A DNA stretch of 64,000 nucleotides from Desulfoluna sp942491485 (GCA_942491485.1 CALOAX010000021.1:1-64000); one strand, 5' to 3'. Shown: positions 34,437-43,685, counted from the first letter of the stretch. Translations and numbers: made by a program. Notes: generated from the letters alone by a model not told the origin.

Positions 34437-35310
34437 AGATGACCCTATATCCAGGCGCGTCCTTCAAGCCAACCTCATCAAGTGGGGCTACGACGTCACC
34501 CTTGCCGTAAACGGCAAAGAGGCCCTTGATATTATCCAGCGGCCTGACCCGCCGAGTCTTTTAATTTCAGACTGGATGATGCCCCAGATGGATGGCCTGA
34601 TGCTCTGCCGGGAGGTTCGACGGCTGGATATCAAGCGCTATATCTATTTCATCCTCCTGACAACCAAGGGGGAAAAGAGGGACATCATTCAAGGCCTGGA
34701 GGCTGGGGCGGATGATTTTCTCACCAAGCCCTTCAATCAGGAGGAGCTGAAATATCGCATCGGGATCGGTGAACGAATCATCAACCTTGAACACCGCATT
34801 CTTAAAATGGCCAACACCGACCCCCTCACCGACGTGATGAACCGGCGGGCCTTTATGGAACGGCTGGACCAGGAGACCGAACGGGCCCACAGGGATCAAT
34901 CCCAACTCTCCTTTATCCTCTCGGACATCGACCACTTTAAACTGGTTAACGACACCCACGGCCATCAGGCAGGGGACCTTGTCCTTCAGTGCTTTTCAAA
35001 AACGCTGAAGCAGGCCATGAGGCCCTATGACTTCCTGGGACGCTACGGGGGAGAGGAGTTCGTCATCGGCATGCCCGGGGTGGATGAATCCAAGGCCCTG
35101 TCAGCCGCAGAACGTTTGAGAAAGAAGGTCGAGGAGATGGAGATCATCCTTCCCGGCAGCTCCGATCTCTTCACCATTACCGCAAGCTTCGGCACGGCGA
35201 CCTGCATCCTTCGCCCAAGAGAAGAGATGGATGCCTTCATCAAACGGGCGGATGATGCTCTGTACCAGGCCAAGGAGGGGGGGAGGAACAGGGTGTGTAA
35301 AGCTGGCTAA
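34417..35310 (+). CDS. response regulator diguanylate cyclase (REC-GGDEF)
   Basis: The 297-residue PleD/WspR-like protein has receiver residue D52 (LISDWMMP) and GGEEF at 211-215. The I-site RPYD is at 202-205, giving product inhibition. It starts inside the kinase gene, so translation is coupled. The phosphorelay from H914 of the kinase would control c-di-GMP synthesis. The stop TAA is the first TAA of the heptamer tract that follows. Confidence 0.9.
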   Translation: MKILVAEDDPISRRVLQANLIKWGYDVTLAVNGKEALDIIQRPDPPSLLISDWMMPQMDGLMLCREVRRLDIKRYIYFILLTTKGEKRDIIQGLEAGADDFLTKPFNQEELKYRIGIGERIINLEHRILKMANTDPLTDVMNRRAFMERLDQETERAHRDQSQLSFILSDIDHFKLVNDTHGHQAGDLVLQCFSKTLKQAMRPYDFLGRYGGEEFVIGMPGVDESKALSAAERLRKKVEEMEIILPGSSDLFTITASFGTATCILRPREEMDAFIKRADDALYQAKEGGRNRVCKAG

Positions 35311-35339
35311 AGGCTAAAGGCTAAAGGCTAAAGGCTAAA
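35305..35339. repeat. perfect heptamer tract, 5 x GGCTAAA
   Basis: Five exact units; the first contains the stop codon of the cyclase gene. Because 7 is not a multiple of 3, the TAA recurs in each frame. Confidence 0.9.
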
Positions 35340-35435
35340 GGCAGGATAGCTGGGGGTGGTGTTGTGTCACCTTTTTTCTAATGGTTTTCAGGCAACGTTC
35401 ATCATTCAATTTATGGATTATAAACCACGAAGACC

Positions 35436-35586
35436 ATGAAGCGCCCTTCGGGCTACACGAAGGAGGTTAAGCCACCTCAACCGTTGTCCACGGGCGCAGC
35501 CCGTCAGCGAATGTGATCGCCCCGAGGAACGAGGGGCGGGAGCATTCGCAACCTGGGGTCCAGGGGATCATCCCCTGGCCGGAGGC
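35436..35586. repeat. long-form capped element
   Basis: GAAGCGCCCTTCGGGC, GAAGGAGG...CCACCTC, ACGGGC-gca-GCCCGT, main hairpin (GCGAATG/CATTCGC, loop GAGGAACGA), CCAGGGG-atcat-CCCCTGG and a shortened right cap facing the regulator stop. Confidence 0.85.
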
Positions 35587-35592
35587 AACGCT

Positions 35593-36954
35593 TTACGCAT
35601 CCTGCCCTGTCATTCCGTACTTTTCCAACCGATAAATCAAGACATGCCGGGGAACGCCGAGAAGGCGTGCGGCCTGGGACCGATTGCCACCGGAGCGGGC
35701 AAGGGCCTGACGGATGAGGTCCTGTTCCAGGTCGGGAAGGCTGAGGCCCTCTTCGGGCAACCGGAAAGCCCCCGCGGATGATTCGGCAGGGGGGCCGGCA
35801 AGGGCAAGGTCCGGGGCATCGATCACCTCATCGACAGCAAGGATGGCGCACCGCTCCACCACGTTTCTCAGTTCGCGGATGTTTCCCGGCCAGGAGTGAG
35901 CCGCAAGGCCCTGGGCAGCGCCTTTGCTGAAGGCGAGGGTTCTGCCGTCACGAAATGCAAAGGTCGCAAGAAAATGGTTGGCCAGGGGAAGTATCTCATC
36001 GGGCCGATCCCGCAAGGCAGGAATATGAAGGGGGACCACGCCGATGCGGTAGAAGAGGTCTTCCCGGAACGCCCCTTCGCTGATGGCCTCCGCAAGGTCC
36101 CGGTGGGTGGCGGAGAGAAGACGGATATCGCAGGGAATGACTTTCTGGCTCCCCACAGGCTCCACCTCTTTCTCCTGAATGGCCCGAAGGAGTTTCGCCT
36201 GAACGCCAAGGGGAAGGTCTCCGATCTCGTCCAGGAAAAGGGTTCCCCCTTCGGCGGCGCGGAACTTTCCGGGCTGATCGGACACGGCCCCTGTGAAAGC
36301 CCCTTTGACATGACCGAACAGCTCACTCTCCACAAGGTTTTCGGGGATAGCAGCACAATTGACCGTGATGAGGGGCCCTCCGGCGCGACTGCTCTCCCTG
36401 TGAATCAGCCGGGCCACGACCTCCTTACCCGTACCGGATTCCCCGGTGATAAGAACCGGTGCTTCGCTTCTGGCCACACGACGGGCGGTGGCAACGAGCT
36501 GCTCCATGACAGGGGAGGCCACCAGGGGTGTGCCCTTGCCCCGCATGGTTTCGATCTCATCGGTGAGCTGGCGGTTCGTTCGCTGAAGCGCCCCCATCTC
36601 CAGGGCCTTCCGACAGGAGAGCCGTAAGGCGTCGCGACTGAAGGGCTTGGTGATAAACGTGAAGGCGCCCTGTTTCATGGCCTCCACGGCCAATTCAATG
36701 GAGCCGTGGGCGGTGATGACGATCACCGGGGTCTCAGGGTTCACCTCCTTTACGGCGGCAAGAACGGCCAGCCCGTCCATGCCGGAGAGTTTCACATCCG
36801 TCACCACCATATCGGGCTGCTCTTTTTCAAACAACGCCAACCCTTCCTCACCGCTTCGTGCTTCAGTCACGGAAAACCCACCCGTGGACAGGTTGTGCGA
36901 GGTAACGGCCAGCAGGCTTTCGTCGTCGTCAATCAGAAGCAGGGTACCGGTCAT
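35593..36954 (-). CDS. sigma-54-dependent response regulator (NtrC family)
   Basis: The 453-residue protein has a receiver (1-120) with D53 (VVTDVKL), an AAA+ domain (about 140-375) with Walker A GESGTGKE and the sigma-54 contact loop GAFTGA, and a Fis-type HTH at the C-terminus (GGNRSQAARLLGVPRHV). It would activate sigma-54 promoters after phosphorylation by the kinase encoded upstream, whose 3' end overlaps its start by 26 bp. Targets unknown. Confidence 0.9.
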   Translation of the reverse strand: MTGTLLLIDDDESLLAVTSHNLSTGGFSVTEARSGEEGLALFEKEQPDMVVTDVKLSGMDGLAVLAAVKEVNPETPVIVITAHGSIELAVEAMKQGAFTFITKPFSRDALRLSCRKALEMGALQRTNRQLTDEIETMRGKGTPLVASPVMEQLVATARRVARSEAPVLITGESGTGKEVVARLIHRESSRAGGPLITVNCAAIPENLVESELFGHVKGAFTGAVSDQPGKFRAAEGGTLFLDEIGDLPLGVQAKLLRAIQEKEVEPVGSQKVIPCDIRLLSATHRDLAEAISEGAFREDLFYRIGVVPLHIPALRDRPDEILPLANHFLATFAFRDGRTLAFSKGAAQGLAAHSWPGNIRELRNVVERCAILAVDEVIDAPDLALAGPPAESSAGAFRLPEEGLSLPDLEQDLIRQALARSGGNRSQAARLLGVPRHVLIYRLEKYGMTGQDA

Positions 36955-38056
36955 CGCATCCTCCCGGGTTGATCACTGGAAAGTTAAAAAGAAACTCCGC
37001 CCCGCCGTCGGCGCGGTTGCGGGCCTCCAGGGTGCCGCACAGGCTTTCGGCAATGCGCCGGGAAATGGAGAGTCCCAGCCCTGTGCCGCTTTCACGGCCT
37101 GTAACAAAGGGCTCAAAGAGCTTAGGCAAAAGCCCCGGCTCGATGCCGGGGCCGTCATCCACGACTGTCAGGGTACATTTATTCTCGACAACAATTACTG
37201 TCACGGCGATATGGCCGCCCGCCTCCACCGCCTCCATGGCATTTAAGATAAGGTTCACCAACACCTGGGAGACCTTCTCCCCATCCACGCCCACCCGTAA
37301 CGCTTCGTCGTCACACACCATGGAGAGTTTTACCCCACGGCTCTTCAGGCGAATCGCCATGGTATCGTTCACATGCCCCACCACCTGGCTCAAGAGGGTT
37401 GTTTCGCCCTCCTCCCCCCCTGCCCTCGCCCCCGTCATGGAAAGCACTCCGGACAGGGTCTTGTCGAGACGCTCCGTCTCCTTGATGAGAATTCCGGCAA
37501 ACTTCCGGGATGCCCCCTTTTCCGGGGCTTCATCCAGAATAATCTCCGCAGCCCCCCGAATGGCACCCAGAGGGTTTTTGATCTCATGGGCAAGGGAGGT
37601 GGAGAGCTCACCGGCCACGGCCCGCTTCTGGCTCACACGAAGCTGCTCTTCAAAGCTCAGAAGAGTTATCGCATCCTCCTTAAGCCGCTCCAGGGTGGTT
37701 TCAAGCTGCATGGAGAGCTTCTGGTACTTCTCAGACAGACGGCGCTCCCTTCCGGAAACAACCCCCACAAGCGCCCCGGCTGCAAAATAAAGCAGCACCT
37801 CGGTGAGTTCGCTCCGATAGGTCATGGGGCTCTTGCCAACAAAGAGAAGCAGGTGGGGAATAAAAGCGATGGAGTTGAGAAAAGCCACAAGGAGGCCGCC
37901 CCGAAGGCCATAGAAAAGCGCCCCCACGGCAATGGGAAAGTAACTGAGTCGCCTCCAGGTGTCGTGGAGGAACATGTCGTGGCCCGGCGTAAAGAAATGA
38001 AGCATCCCGATGCCGACAGAGGCCAACACCAGCAATACAGGCAGAAACCTTTTCAT
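36929..38056 (-). CDS. membrane sensor histidine kinase, partner of the NtrC-type regulator
   Basis: This 375-residue protein has about four N-terminal helices (to about residue 102), a coiled segment (105-145), the phosphorylated H157 (LSTSLAHEIKNPLGAIRG) and an ATPase domain with N (NLILNAMEAVE), DDGPGIE and GTGLGLSIS. It lacks a large extracellular domain, so it may sense membrane or cytoplasmic signals. The operon order kinase-regulator is compact. GGAGG precedes the start. Confidence 0.87.
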   Translation of the reverse strand: MKRFLPVLLVLASVGIGMLHFFTPGHDMFLHDTWRRLSYFPIAVGALFYGLRGGLLVAFLNSIAFIPHLLLFVGKSPMTYRSELTEVLLYFAAGALVGVVSGRERRLSEKYQKLSMQLETTLERLKEDAITLLSFEEQLRVSQKRAVAGELSTSLAHEIKNPLGAIRGAAEIILDEAPEKGASRKFAGILIKETERLDKTLSGVLSMTGARAGGEEGETTLLSQVVGHVNDTMAIRLKSRGVKLSMVCDDEALRVGVDGEKVSQVLVNLILNAMEAVEAGGHIAVTVIVVENKCTLTVVDDGPGIEPGLLPKLFEPFVTGRESGTGLGLSISRRIAESLCGTLEARNRADGGAEFLFNFPVINPGGCDDRYPASD

Positions 38057-38199
38057 GGGTGGTCCTCCTGGGGAGGGCTAAGGGTAGCTGGTGGCCTGGG
38101 TGTGTCAACTAGTTTCAATGGATACCACTCGGTAAACATGACAATCCCTAAAGCCTCGCAGAGCTTGTGGCAATGCTCGAATAACCACCATCTTTGATG

Positions 38200-38315
38200 G
38201 CGGGCGCAGCCCGCGACGAACGCCATTGCGATTTGCCCTGAGGAACGAAGGGTGAAGCGCAATGGCAATCAGCTTTCGAGGTATTTTTGCCTAATGTGGC
38301 TTCGCCGCCGGAGGC
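38200..38315. repeat. capped hairpin element
   Basis: GCGGGC-gca-GCCCGC, then main hairpin with GCCATTGCG/CGCAATGGC and CCCT/AGGG around GAGGAACGA; the AGGTG hairpin is disrupted by TATTTTTGCCTAATGTGG; right cap ends 38315. Confidence 0.85.
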
Positions 38316-38330
38316 ACGTTGTTTAGCCTG

Positions 38331-38786
38331 TCACTCGGTTCCCACGTCGATGGAATCTCCCACGCGTAGGACGCCGCCTTTCACCACTTTACCAAAAATC
38401 CCCTCCCGGGGCATGATGCAATCACCAGCCCGGTGGAAAATAGCACAGGGTTTGTGGCAGGTCTTGCCGATCTGAGTGATCTCAATGACGACATCACCCC
38501 CCAAGGCCACACGGGTTCCCACGGGCACCTTGAGCCAGTCGATCCCTTCGGTGGCAATGTTCTCGGCGAAATCACCGAAGCCCACGGTAAGCCCCTTGTC
38601 CACCATGGTCTGGATCCCCTCCTGGGCCAGAAGACTCACCTGGCGATGCCAGGGCCCGGCGTGGGCATCCCCTTCCACCCCAGGATTCTCCACCACAACC
38701 ACCTGCTCCACGCAGGTCTTGGGAATCCCCTTCTTTGTGCTTACTGCCAGGGAAACCACCTTGCCTGTTTGGTTCACGTCACTCAT
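38331..38786 (-). CDS. MOSC domain protein
   Basis: This 151-residue protein is a stand-alone MOSC domain: GDAHAGPWHRQVSLL near residue 40, then QIGKTCHKPCAIFHRAGDC with the conserved cysteine, and a final REGIFGKVVKGG strand. MOSC proteins handle molybdenum cofactor sulfur or metal-sulfur transfer. Stand-alone versions of unknown substrate are common in anaerobes. The start at 38786 follows AGGAG; the upstream frame is repeat DNA. Confidence 0.8.
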   Translation of the reverse strand: MSDVNQTGKVVSLAVSTKKGIPKTCVEQVVVVENPGVEGDAHAGPWHRQVSLLAQEGIQTMVDKGLTVGFGDFAENIATEGIDWLKVPVGTRVALGGDVVIEITQIGKTCHKPCAIFHRAGDCIMPREGIFGKVVKGGVLRVGDSIDVGTE

Positions 38787-38814
38787 ACATGTTCTCCTGC
38801 GTCTAAAAAGCAAT

Positions 38815-39126
38815 GCCTCCGGCGGCCAGGGGATGATCCCCTGGACCCCAGGTTGCGAATGTTCCCGGCCTTCGTTCCTCAGGCCGATCACATTCGCTGA
38901 CGGGCTTCGCGCGTGAGACGGAGTTACTCAGTCAAAAATATTAATTCCACTAAAGGTACGGCATTGTATCCACGGCGTGACGAAACGTGTAACACCATTC
39001 GGAATGACTCCAACACTGGAGTCGGGCGAAGCCCGAGCCGAACGCCGATGCGATTTGACCTGAGGAACGAAGGGAAAAGCGCATCGGCAAACTGCTTTCG
39101 AGGTGGCTCACCTCGCCGCCGGAGGC
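38815..39126. repeat. double-capped element pair (312 bp)
   Basis: Left cap at 38815 facing the MOSC start; CCAGGGG/CCCCTGG; main hairpin with GCGAATG/CATTCGC. A second main hairpin at 39044-39088 has arms GCCGATGCG/CGCATCGGC around GAGGAACGA, then GAGGTGG/CCTC and the right cap ending at 39126. The 383-bp gap 38787-39169 is otherwise empty. Confidence 0.85.
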
Positions 39127-39169
39127 AAAGCTTTTGGCTTTTTCTCTGTGGTTTACCTACCCCGTCACC

Positions 39170-39787
39170 TTATCGGCCGATGAGGTAAATCCCGTACGTG
39201 GCCCGCAGGTTGGGGAGAAAGTTCACCTCGGTACCGGAGACACGGATGTCCTGGGAGTTGATGGCAGCCTCTTTCAGAATCCGGAACCCCATCTCTTTGG
39301 CAAAGGTGTGGAAATCTTTTAATGAGAGCACCCGGATGTTGGGGGTATTGTACCATTCAAAGGGCAGCTCCCGGGTTCTGGGGACGTGACCGGAGGCCAT
39401 CATCTGAAGCCGGATCCGCCAGTGACAGAAGTTGGGAAAAGAGACCACGGCGTACTTTGCGACGCGCAGCATCTCCCGGATGATTTCAGGCGGGTCAAAG
39501 GCCTGCTGAAGGGTCTGGCTGCAGACAACGTAGTCGAAAAAGCCGTCGGGATAATCCTTCACCTCTTCGTTGATATCCCCCTGGACCACGGTGAGGCCCC
39601 GCTCGATACAGCGGGCCACAAGGGATTCGTCGATCTCGATACCGGTCTCCACCACGTTTTTGCGGGTTTTCAGGGACCAGAGAAGTTCCCCGTCCCCGCA
39701 TCCGAGGCCGAGGACCCGTGAACCGGGTGACACCCACGATTCAATGATGGAGAGGTCGTAGCGGAGGCTCTGCTTTGATTCAGGCAT
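39170..39787 (-). CDS. metW: methionine biosynthesis protein MetW
   Basis: The 205-residue class I SAM-methyltransferase fold protein has motif I VLGLGCGDGELLW. In many bacteria MetW is encoded directly after MetX and is needed for, or regulates, homoserine acetylation. The ATG lies inside the last codons of metX (8-bp overlap), giving coupled translation. It has the usual length. Confidence 0.88.
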   Translation of the reverse strand: MPESKQSLRYDLSIIESWVSPGSRVLGLGCGDGELLWSLKTRKNVVETGIEIDESLVARCIERGLTVVQGDINEEVKDYPDGFFDYVVCSQTLQQAFDPPEIIREMLRVAKYAVVSFPNFCHWRIRLQMMASGHVPRTRELPFEWYNTPNIRVLSLKDFHTFAKEMGFRILKEAAINSQDIRVSGTEVNFLPNLRATYGIYLIGR

Positions 39788-40901
39788 GGGTTCCCTTTCC
39801 CAGAAATCCGGTCAAAATGGTGGTAAGGCGATCACTGGGCAGGAGAAAGGCGTCGTGTCCGCAACTGGCCTCGATCTCGCAGAAGCTCACATCCACGCCA
39901 TGCCGTTTAAAGAGGCCGACGATCTCCCGGTTCTGGTAGGTGGGGTAGAGCCAGTCCGAGGTAAAGGAGACCACCAGAAAAGGGTGTCCCAGCTCGGCCA
40001 TGCGTTCAAGGGCGCCGCTTTCCTGGAACCCCGGTTCAATATCAAAATAATCTGCGGCCTTGGTGATGTAAAGCAGGGAGTTGGCGTCGAAGCGATCCAC
40101 GAACTTGGCACCCTGATAATGGAGGTAGCTCTCCACCTGAAACTCGGCGTCAAAATCAAAGGAAAACTCATCGCGGTTTTGAAGCCGCCTGCCGAACTTC
40201 TGGCGCATGGCCTCATCGGACAGGTACGTGATATGCCCTACCATGCGGGCCACGGAGAGCCCCATGGACGGTTTCTCCCCGCCATAGTAGTGCCCTTCGT
40301 TCCAGTTGGGATCTGAGATGATGGACTGGCGCGCCACCTCGTTAAAGGCAATGGAGAGGGCCGAATGGCGCATGGTGGTGGCCATGGCCACTGCAGACCC
40401 CACCCGTTCGGGGTAATTCTTGCACCATGACAGCACCTGCATGCCTCCCACTGAGCCGCCGATGACTGCATGGAGGCGGTCGATGCCCAGGTGGTCCACA
40501 AGGGCTGCCTGCACCTGCACCATGTCATGAATGGTCACCACGGGAAAATCGGTGCCGTAGGGCTTTCCGGTTACCGGATTGAGGGATGCGGGGCCTGTGG
40601 TGCCCATGCACCCCCCCAGGATATTGGAACAGATAACAAAATAACGATCCGTATCGATTCCCCTGCCTGGTCCCACCATGGTGTCCCACCAGCCAATGGA
40701 GCCATTGCTCCCCGCCGCATGGGAGTCGCCGGTGAGGGCATGGCAGATCAGGATTGCGTTGCTCTTGTCGGCGTTCAGGGTTCCCCAGGTTTCATAGGCC
40801 ACGGTCACGCCTGGAAGGCTCTGGCCATTTTCCAGGGTCACCTCGTCATCCAGGGTGTAAAACTGTTTCTTCGCCGTCTCTTCGGCGCACTCTTCCTGCA
40901 T
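39780..40901 (-). CDS. metX: homoserine O-acetyltransferase
   Basis: This 373-residue alpha/beta-hydrolase-fold enzyme transfers acetyl (or succinyl) to homoserine. It has the nucleophile Ser in IGGSVGGMQVLSW, the tunnel motif LICHALTGDSHAAG, the acid in SFTSDWLYP and His in SCGHDAFLLP. It sits between metZ (9 bp upstream) and metW (overlap). Acyl specificity cannot be told from these motifs alone. Confidence 0.9.
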   Translation of the reverse strand: MQEECAEETAKKQFYTLDDEVTLENGQSLPGVTVAYETWGTLNADKSNAILICHALTGDSHAAGSNGSIGWWDTMVGPGRGIDTDRYFVICSNILGGCMGTTGPASLNPVTGKPYGTDFPVVTIHDMVQVQAALVDHLGIDRLHAVIGGSVGGMQVLSWCKNYPERVGSAVAMATTMRHSALSIAFNEVARQSIISDPNWNEGHYYGGEKPSMGLSVARMVGHITYLSDEAMRQKFGRRLQNRDEFSFDFDAEFQVESYLHYQGAKFVDRFDANSLLYITKAADYFDIEPGFQESGALERMAELGHPFLVVSFTSDWLYPTYQNREIVGLFKRHGVDVSFCEIEASCGHDAFLLPSDRLTTILTGFLGKGTHA

Positions 40902-40910
40902 CTCGTTTCC

Positions 40911-42170
40911 TTATCCTTTCAAAGCCTGGTCCAGGTCCGCGATAATATCTTCAACAGCCTCGATTCCCACAGAAAGTCGCAGCATGTCCGAACGAATGCC
41001 CAGCGCCTCTTTTACGGCCGGGTCAAAGGAGACATACTGGGTGGACCAGGGGTGAATCATGAGGCTTTTGCAATCCCCGATGTTGGCAAGGTGATAGATC
41101 AATGAGAGTCGGTCAATCATCCCCTTGCACGAAGCGTCGTCTTTCAGCCCGAAGGTGAGCATGCCCCCGAACCCCCTTCCTTCAAACTGCTTTTCCGCCG
41201 TCTCCCGGCAGGGGTGTCCGGCAAGCCCCGGGTAGTTCACCCAGGCCACCGTCGGGTGGTCGTTTAAGAACCGGGCCACGGCCATGGCATTTTCCAGGTG
41301 CCGCTCCATCCGGAGGGCCAGGGTATCCAGCCCCACCATGGTGAGGTAGCTGTTCATGGGGGCCTGGGTGGTGCCATGGTTGATATGGTGTTCACGCCAG
41401 ATGCGATCCAGCAGGGCCAGCTCGCCTTTTCGCTCCACAAAGGGGGAAAAGTCAGCAAATTTTTCGGTGTTCCAGTTAAAGTTGCCGCCGTCCACCACCA
41501 CGCCACCCGTGGCGTTGCCGTGGCCGCTGATGTACTTGGTGGTGGAGTGCACCACCGCATCGGCCCCCAAGGCCAGGGGCTGAACCTGGTACGGGGTCCC
41601 AAGGGTGTTGTCCACCACCAGGGGAAGTCCGTGGGCATGGGCAAGGGCGGCTGTCTTTTCGATGTCCGGCACGTCCAGGGCCGGGTTGCCGATGGACTCT
41701 ATATAGAGAAACCGGGTCTTCTCCGTGATGGCGGCCTCCATGGCGCGTAAGTCCGTGGGGTCGGCCATACAAGCGGTGATGTCGTACTTCTTGAAAACCT
41801 GGGTAAAGAGCAGCCAGGTGGACATAAAGAGCGATCGCCCGGAGACGAATTCATCGCCGGCACGAAGCAGGGCCATGCAGGTGTTGCTGATGGCCGCCAT
41901 GCCCGAGGCCATGACGATTGCACCTTTCCCCTGTTCCAGGTCTGCGAGTTTGGCTTCAAGGACGCTGTTGGTGGGGTTGGAGAGGCGGCCGTAGATGTGG
42001 CCCCCCTTGCCGGAGAAGGCATCGGAAAGGCTGTCGGCCGTGGAGTGCCTGTGGGAGGCACTCTGGTAGAGGGGAGGAAGGGTTGCCCCCTCCCACTCTT
42101 CGGTGTTCTGAGCGCTGTGGATCACGCGGGTGGCAAACTTTCGTTTCGGTGAGTCGGTCATCTTTCTCAC
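40911..42170 (-). CDS. metZ: O-acyl-homoserine sulfhydrylase (PLP-dependent)
   Basis: The 419-residue Cys/Met-metabolism PLP enzyme has the PLP lysine in VVHSTTKYISGHGNATG and the phosphate-binding SGMAAI segment. Downstream metX and metW support direct sulfhydrylation of O-acylhomoserine to homocysteine. The GTG at 42168-42170 overlaps the regulator stop (GTGA); the ATG at 42161, preceded by GAGAAAG, is an equally possible start. No riboswitch-like leader was seen, since the gene lies inside an operon. Confidence 0.87.
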   Translation of the reverse strand: MRKMTDSPKRKFATRVIHSAQNTEEWEGATLPPLYQSASHRHSTADSLSDAFSGKGGHIYGRLSNPTNSVLEAKLADLEQGKGAIVMASGMAAISNTCMALLRAGDEFVSGRSLFMSTWLLFTQVFKKYDITACMADPTDLRAMEAAITEKTRFLYIESIGNPALDVPDIEKTAALAHAHGLPLVVDNTLGTPYQVQPLALGADAVVHSTTKYISGHGNATGGVVVDGGNFNWNTEKFADFSPFVERKGELALLDRIWREHHINHGTTQAPMNSYLTMVGLDTLALRMERHLENAMAVARFLNDHPTVAWVNYPGLAGHPCRETAEKQFEGRGFGGMLTFGLKDDASCKGMIDRLSLIYHLANIGDCKSLMIHPWSTQYVSFDPAVKEALGIRSDMLRLSVGIEAVEDIIADLDQALKG

Positions 42171-42547
42171 ATTCCAAGGAGGGTTTTGTAATCAAGAACG
42201 GCGCAGGCTCGGCACCGTTTCATTTTGTCGTCCCAGGAGATCGCCCCCATTTTGTCACAGAGGGTCCCCGAAAGGAACCAGCACATGTCCCCAGCCTGGA
42301 ATTCCCAGGCAGGACACCTCCTTTTTCGCTCAGGATCGCACCCTTTCACCGTCCAGCAGGGAGATCCGTTCTCCCCCTTTTGCCGGGTCAGGAAAAAGAG
42401 AAGCTGCTTCTCCACATGGGCCGGAATGGAACGCCATCCCTGCTCGTAGCTGTGAACCGCCTTGACCGAAGTGCCCAGCACTTCCGCCATCTCTTTCTGA
42501 GTCCTGGCAAGCCGTTTTCGAATGGCCGCAAACTCTTTACTATCCAT
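42167..42547 (-). CDS. HTH regulator with cysteine-rich two-CW-like domain
   Basis: The 126-residue protein has an N-terminal XRE-type HTH (about 6-50; RLARTQKEMAEVLGTSVKAV) followed by a Cys-rich domain: GSPCWTVKGCDPERKRRCP, then DMCWFLSGTLC and CRACAVLD, eight cysteines in all. That spacing resembles the two-CW domain of anaerobes and could bind metal or sense thiol status. It is first in the operon with metZXW and overlaps metZ by a few bases. The ATG at 42547 has GGAGA upstream; a longer frame to 42580 is less likely. Confidence 0.75.
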   Translation of the reverse strand: MDSKEFAAIRKRLARTQKEMAEVLGTSVKAVHSYEQGWRSIPAHVEKQLLFFLTRQKGENGSPCWTVKGCDPERKRRCPAWEFQAGDMCWFLSGTLCDKMGAISWDDKMKRCRACAVLDYKTLLGM

Positions 42548-42593
42548 GGATTCTCCGATAAAATCAGCAGATATTCTCAATGTTGCACCACGC

Positions 42594-42608
42594 TACCACA
42601 ATGTGGTA
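42594..42608. promoter_or_regulatory. palindrome between the divergent regulator-metZXW and cysE
   Basis: TACCAC-aat-GTGGTA, perfect 6-bp arms, lies 47 bp upstream of the regulator ATG and 91 bp upstream of the cysE ATG. A partial extra copy (CACCAC) precedes it. It is a plausible operator for the HTH protein controlling both directions. Confidence 0.45.
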
Positions 42609-42698
42609 TGTACGTCAATCAAGGCCAACGCGGCCTGAGAGTCGTTCGACCCTTCAGACCATTGCAGAATAACCCACTTCCGGAGCACACCATATCCC

Positions 42699-43670
42699 AT
42701 GGATCAGATATTTCCCCAAGAGGCAGACCGCTGCCGATCAGAACACGAGTCCATCACCCGATTCCGCCAGTTGATGCCCGACATCACCCGGGAGATCATC
42801 GACAGCTGCGCCGAACCAGACTGCTTCATGCATGTGGGGTACGAGCCCATCCCCTCGCGGGATAACGCCAAGCGCATCATCAAGGTGGGAATGCAGATCC
42901 TCTTCCCCGGGTACTTTGCCGGAAAGAAGATCGACCCCTTGAACCTCACGTACCGAATCGGCCAGCTCACCACCACCCTCTTTGACCTGCTCACCGAGCA
43001 GGTGGTGCTCTCCTTCCGCCACGACTGCTACAGGTACAACAAGTCCTGCACCTCCTGCGCCAGTGAAGGCCACGAGGCGGCCCTGGCATTCTTCCGCGCC
43101 GTCCCCGAGATCAAGCGGATGCTCGCCAACGACGTCCGGGCCATCCGTGACGGCGACCCCGCCGCCCACAGCGTGGATGAGATCATCTTCAGCTATCCCG
43201 GAGTCTATGCCATCAGCGTCTACCGCATGGCCCACAAACTCTACGAGCTGGGTGTGCCCATCCTGCCGCGCATCATGACCGAAATCGCCCACAGCGCCAC
43301 GGGCATCGACATCCACCCCGGTGCTCAGATCGGAAGCCGCTTCGCCATCGACCACGGCACCGGTGTCGTCATCGGAGAGACCTGCCTCGTTGGAGAAAAC
43401 GTGCGCATCTACCAGGGGGTCACCCTGGGCGCCCTCTCCCTTCCTCCAGGAGCCGGCGAGCACCTCAAAGGGAAGAAACGCCACCCCACCATCGAGGACA
43501 ACGCCATCATCTACTCCGGCGCCACCATCCTGGGCGGGGAGACCACCATCGGCAAAAACTGCACCATCGGCGGCAACGTCTGGCTCACCGAGTCGGTGCC
43601 CCCCGATACCAAGGTGTTCATCGAAACCCCGGAGCTCATCTACATGGACTCCAACGGGGCGAAAAAATAA
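42699..43670 (+). CDS. cysE: serine O-acetyltransferase
   Basis: The 323-residue enzyme makes O-acetylserine from serine and acetyl-CoA. It has a helical N-terminal part (about 1-190) and a left-handed beta-helix (about 195-310) with GAQIGSRFAIDHGTGVVIGE and GENVRIYQGVTLGA, the CysE signature. It is of the longer type found with EpsC/SrpH-like enzymes. The catalytic His/Asp pair is in the IDIHPGA and FAIDHGTG segments. It is the first gene of a cysteine unit, with cysK 357 bp downstream. Confidence 0.88.
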   Translation: MDQIFPQEADRCRSEHESITRFRQLMPDITREIIDSCAEPDCFMHVGYEPIPSRDNAKRIIKVGMQILFPGYFAGKKIDPLNLTYRIGQLTTTLFDLLTEQVVLSFRHDCYRYNKSCTSCASEGHEAALAFFRAVPEIKRMLANDVRAIRDGDPAAHSVDEIIFSYPGVYAISVYRMAHKLYELGVPILPRIMTEIAHSATGIDIHPGAQIGSRFAIDHGTGVVIGETCLVGENVRIYQGVTLGALSLPPGAGEHLKGKKRHPTIEDNAIIYSGATILGGETTIGKNCTIGGNVWLTESVPPDTKVFIETPELIYMDSNGAKK

Positions 43671-43685
43671 AAGGCGGAAGAAAGA

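Noticed and set aside
40911..42698. SAM riboswitch for the met genes
   Set aside because: metZ overlaps the upstream regulator gene, and the 150-bp divergent region shows only short palindromes, too small for a riboswitch.
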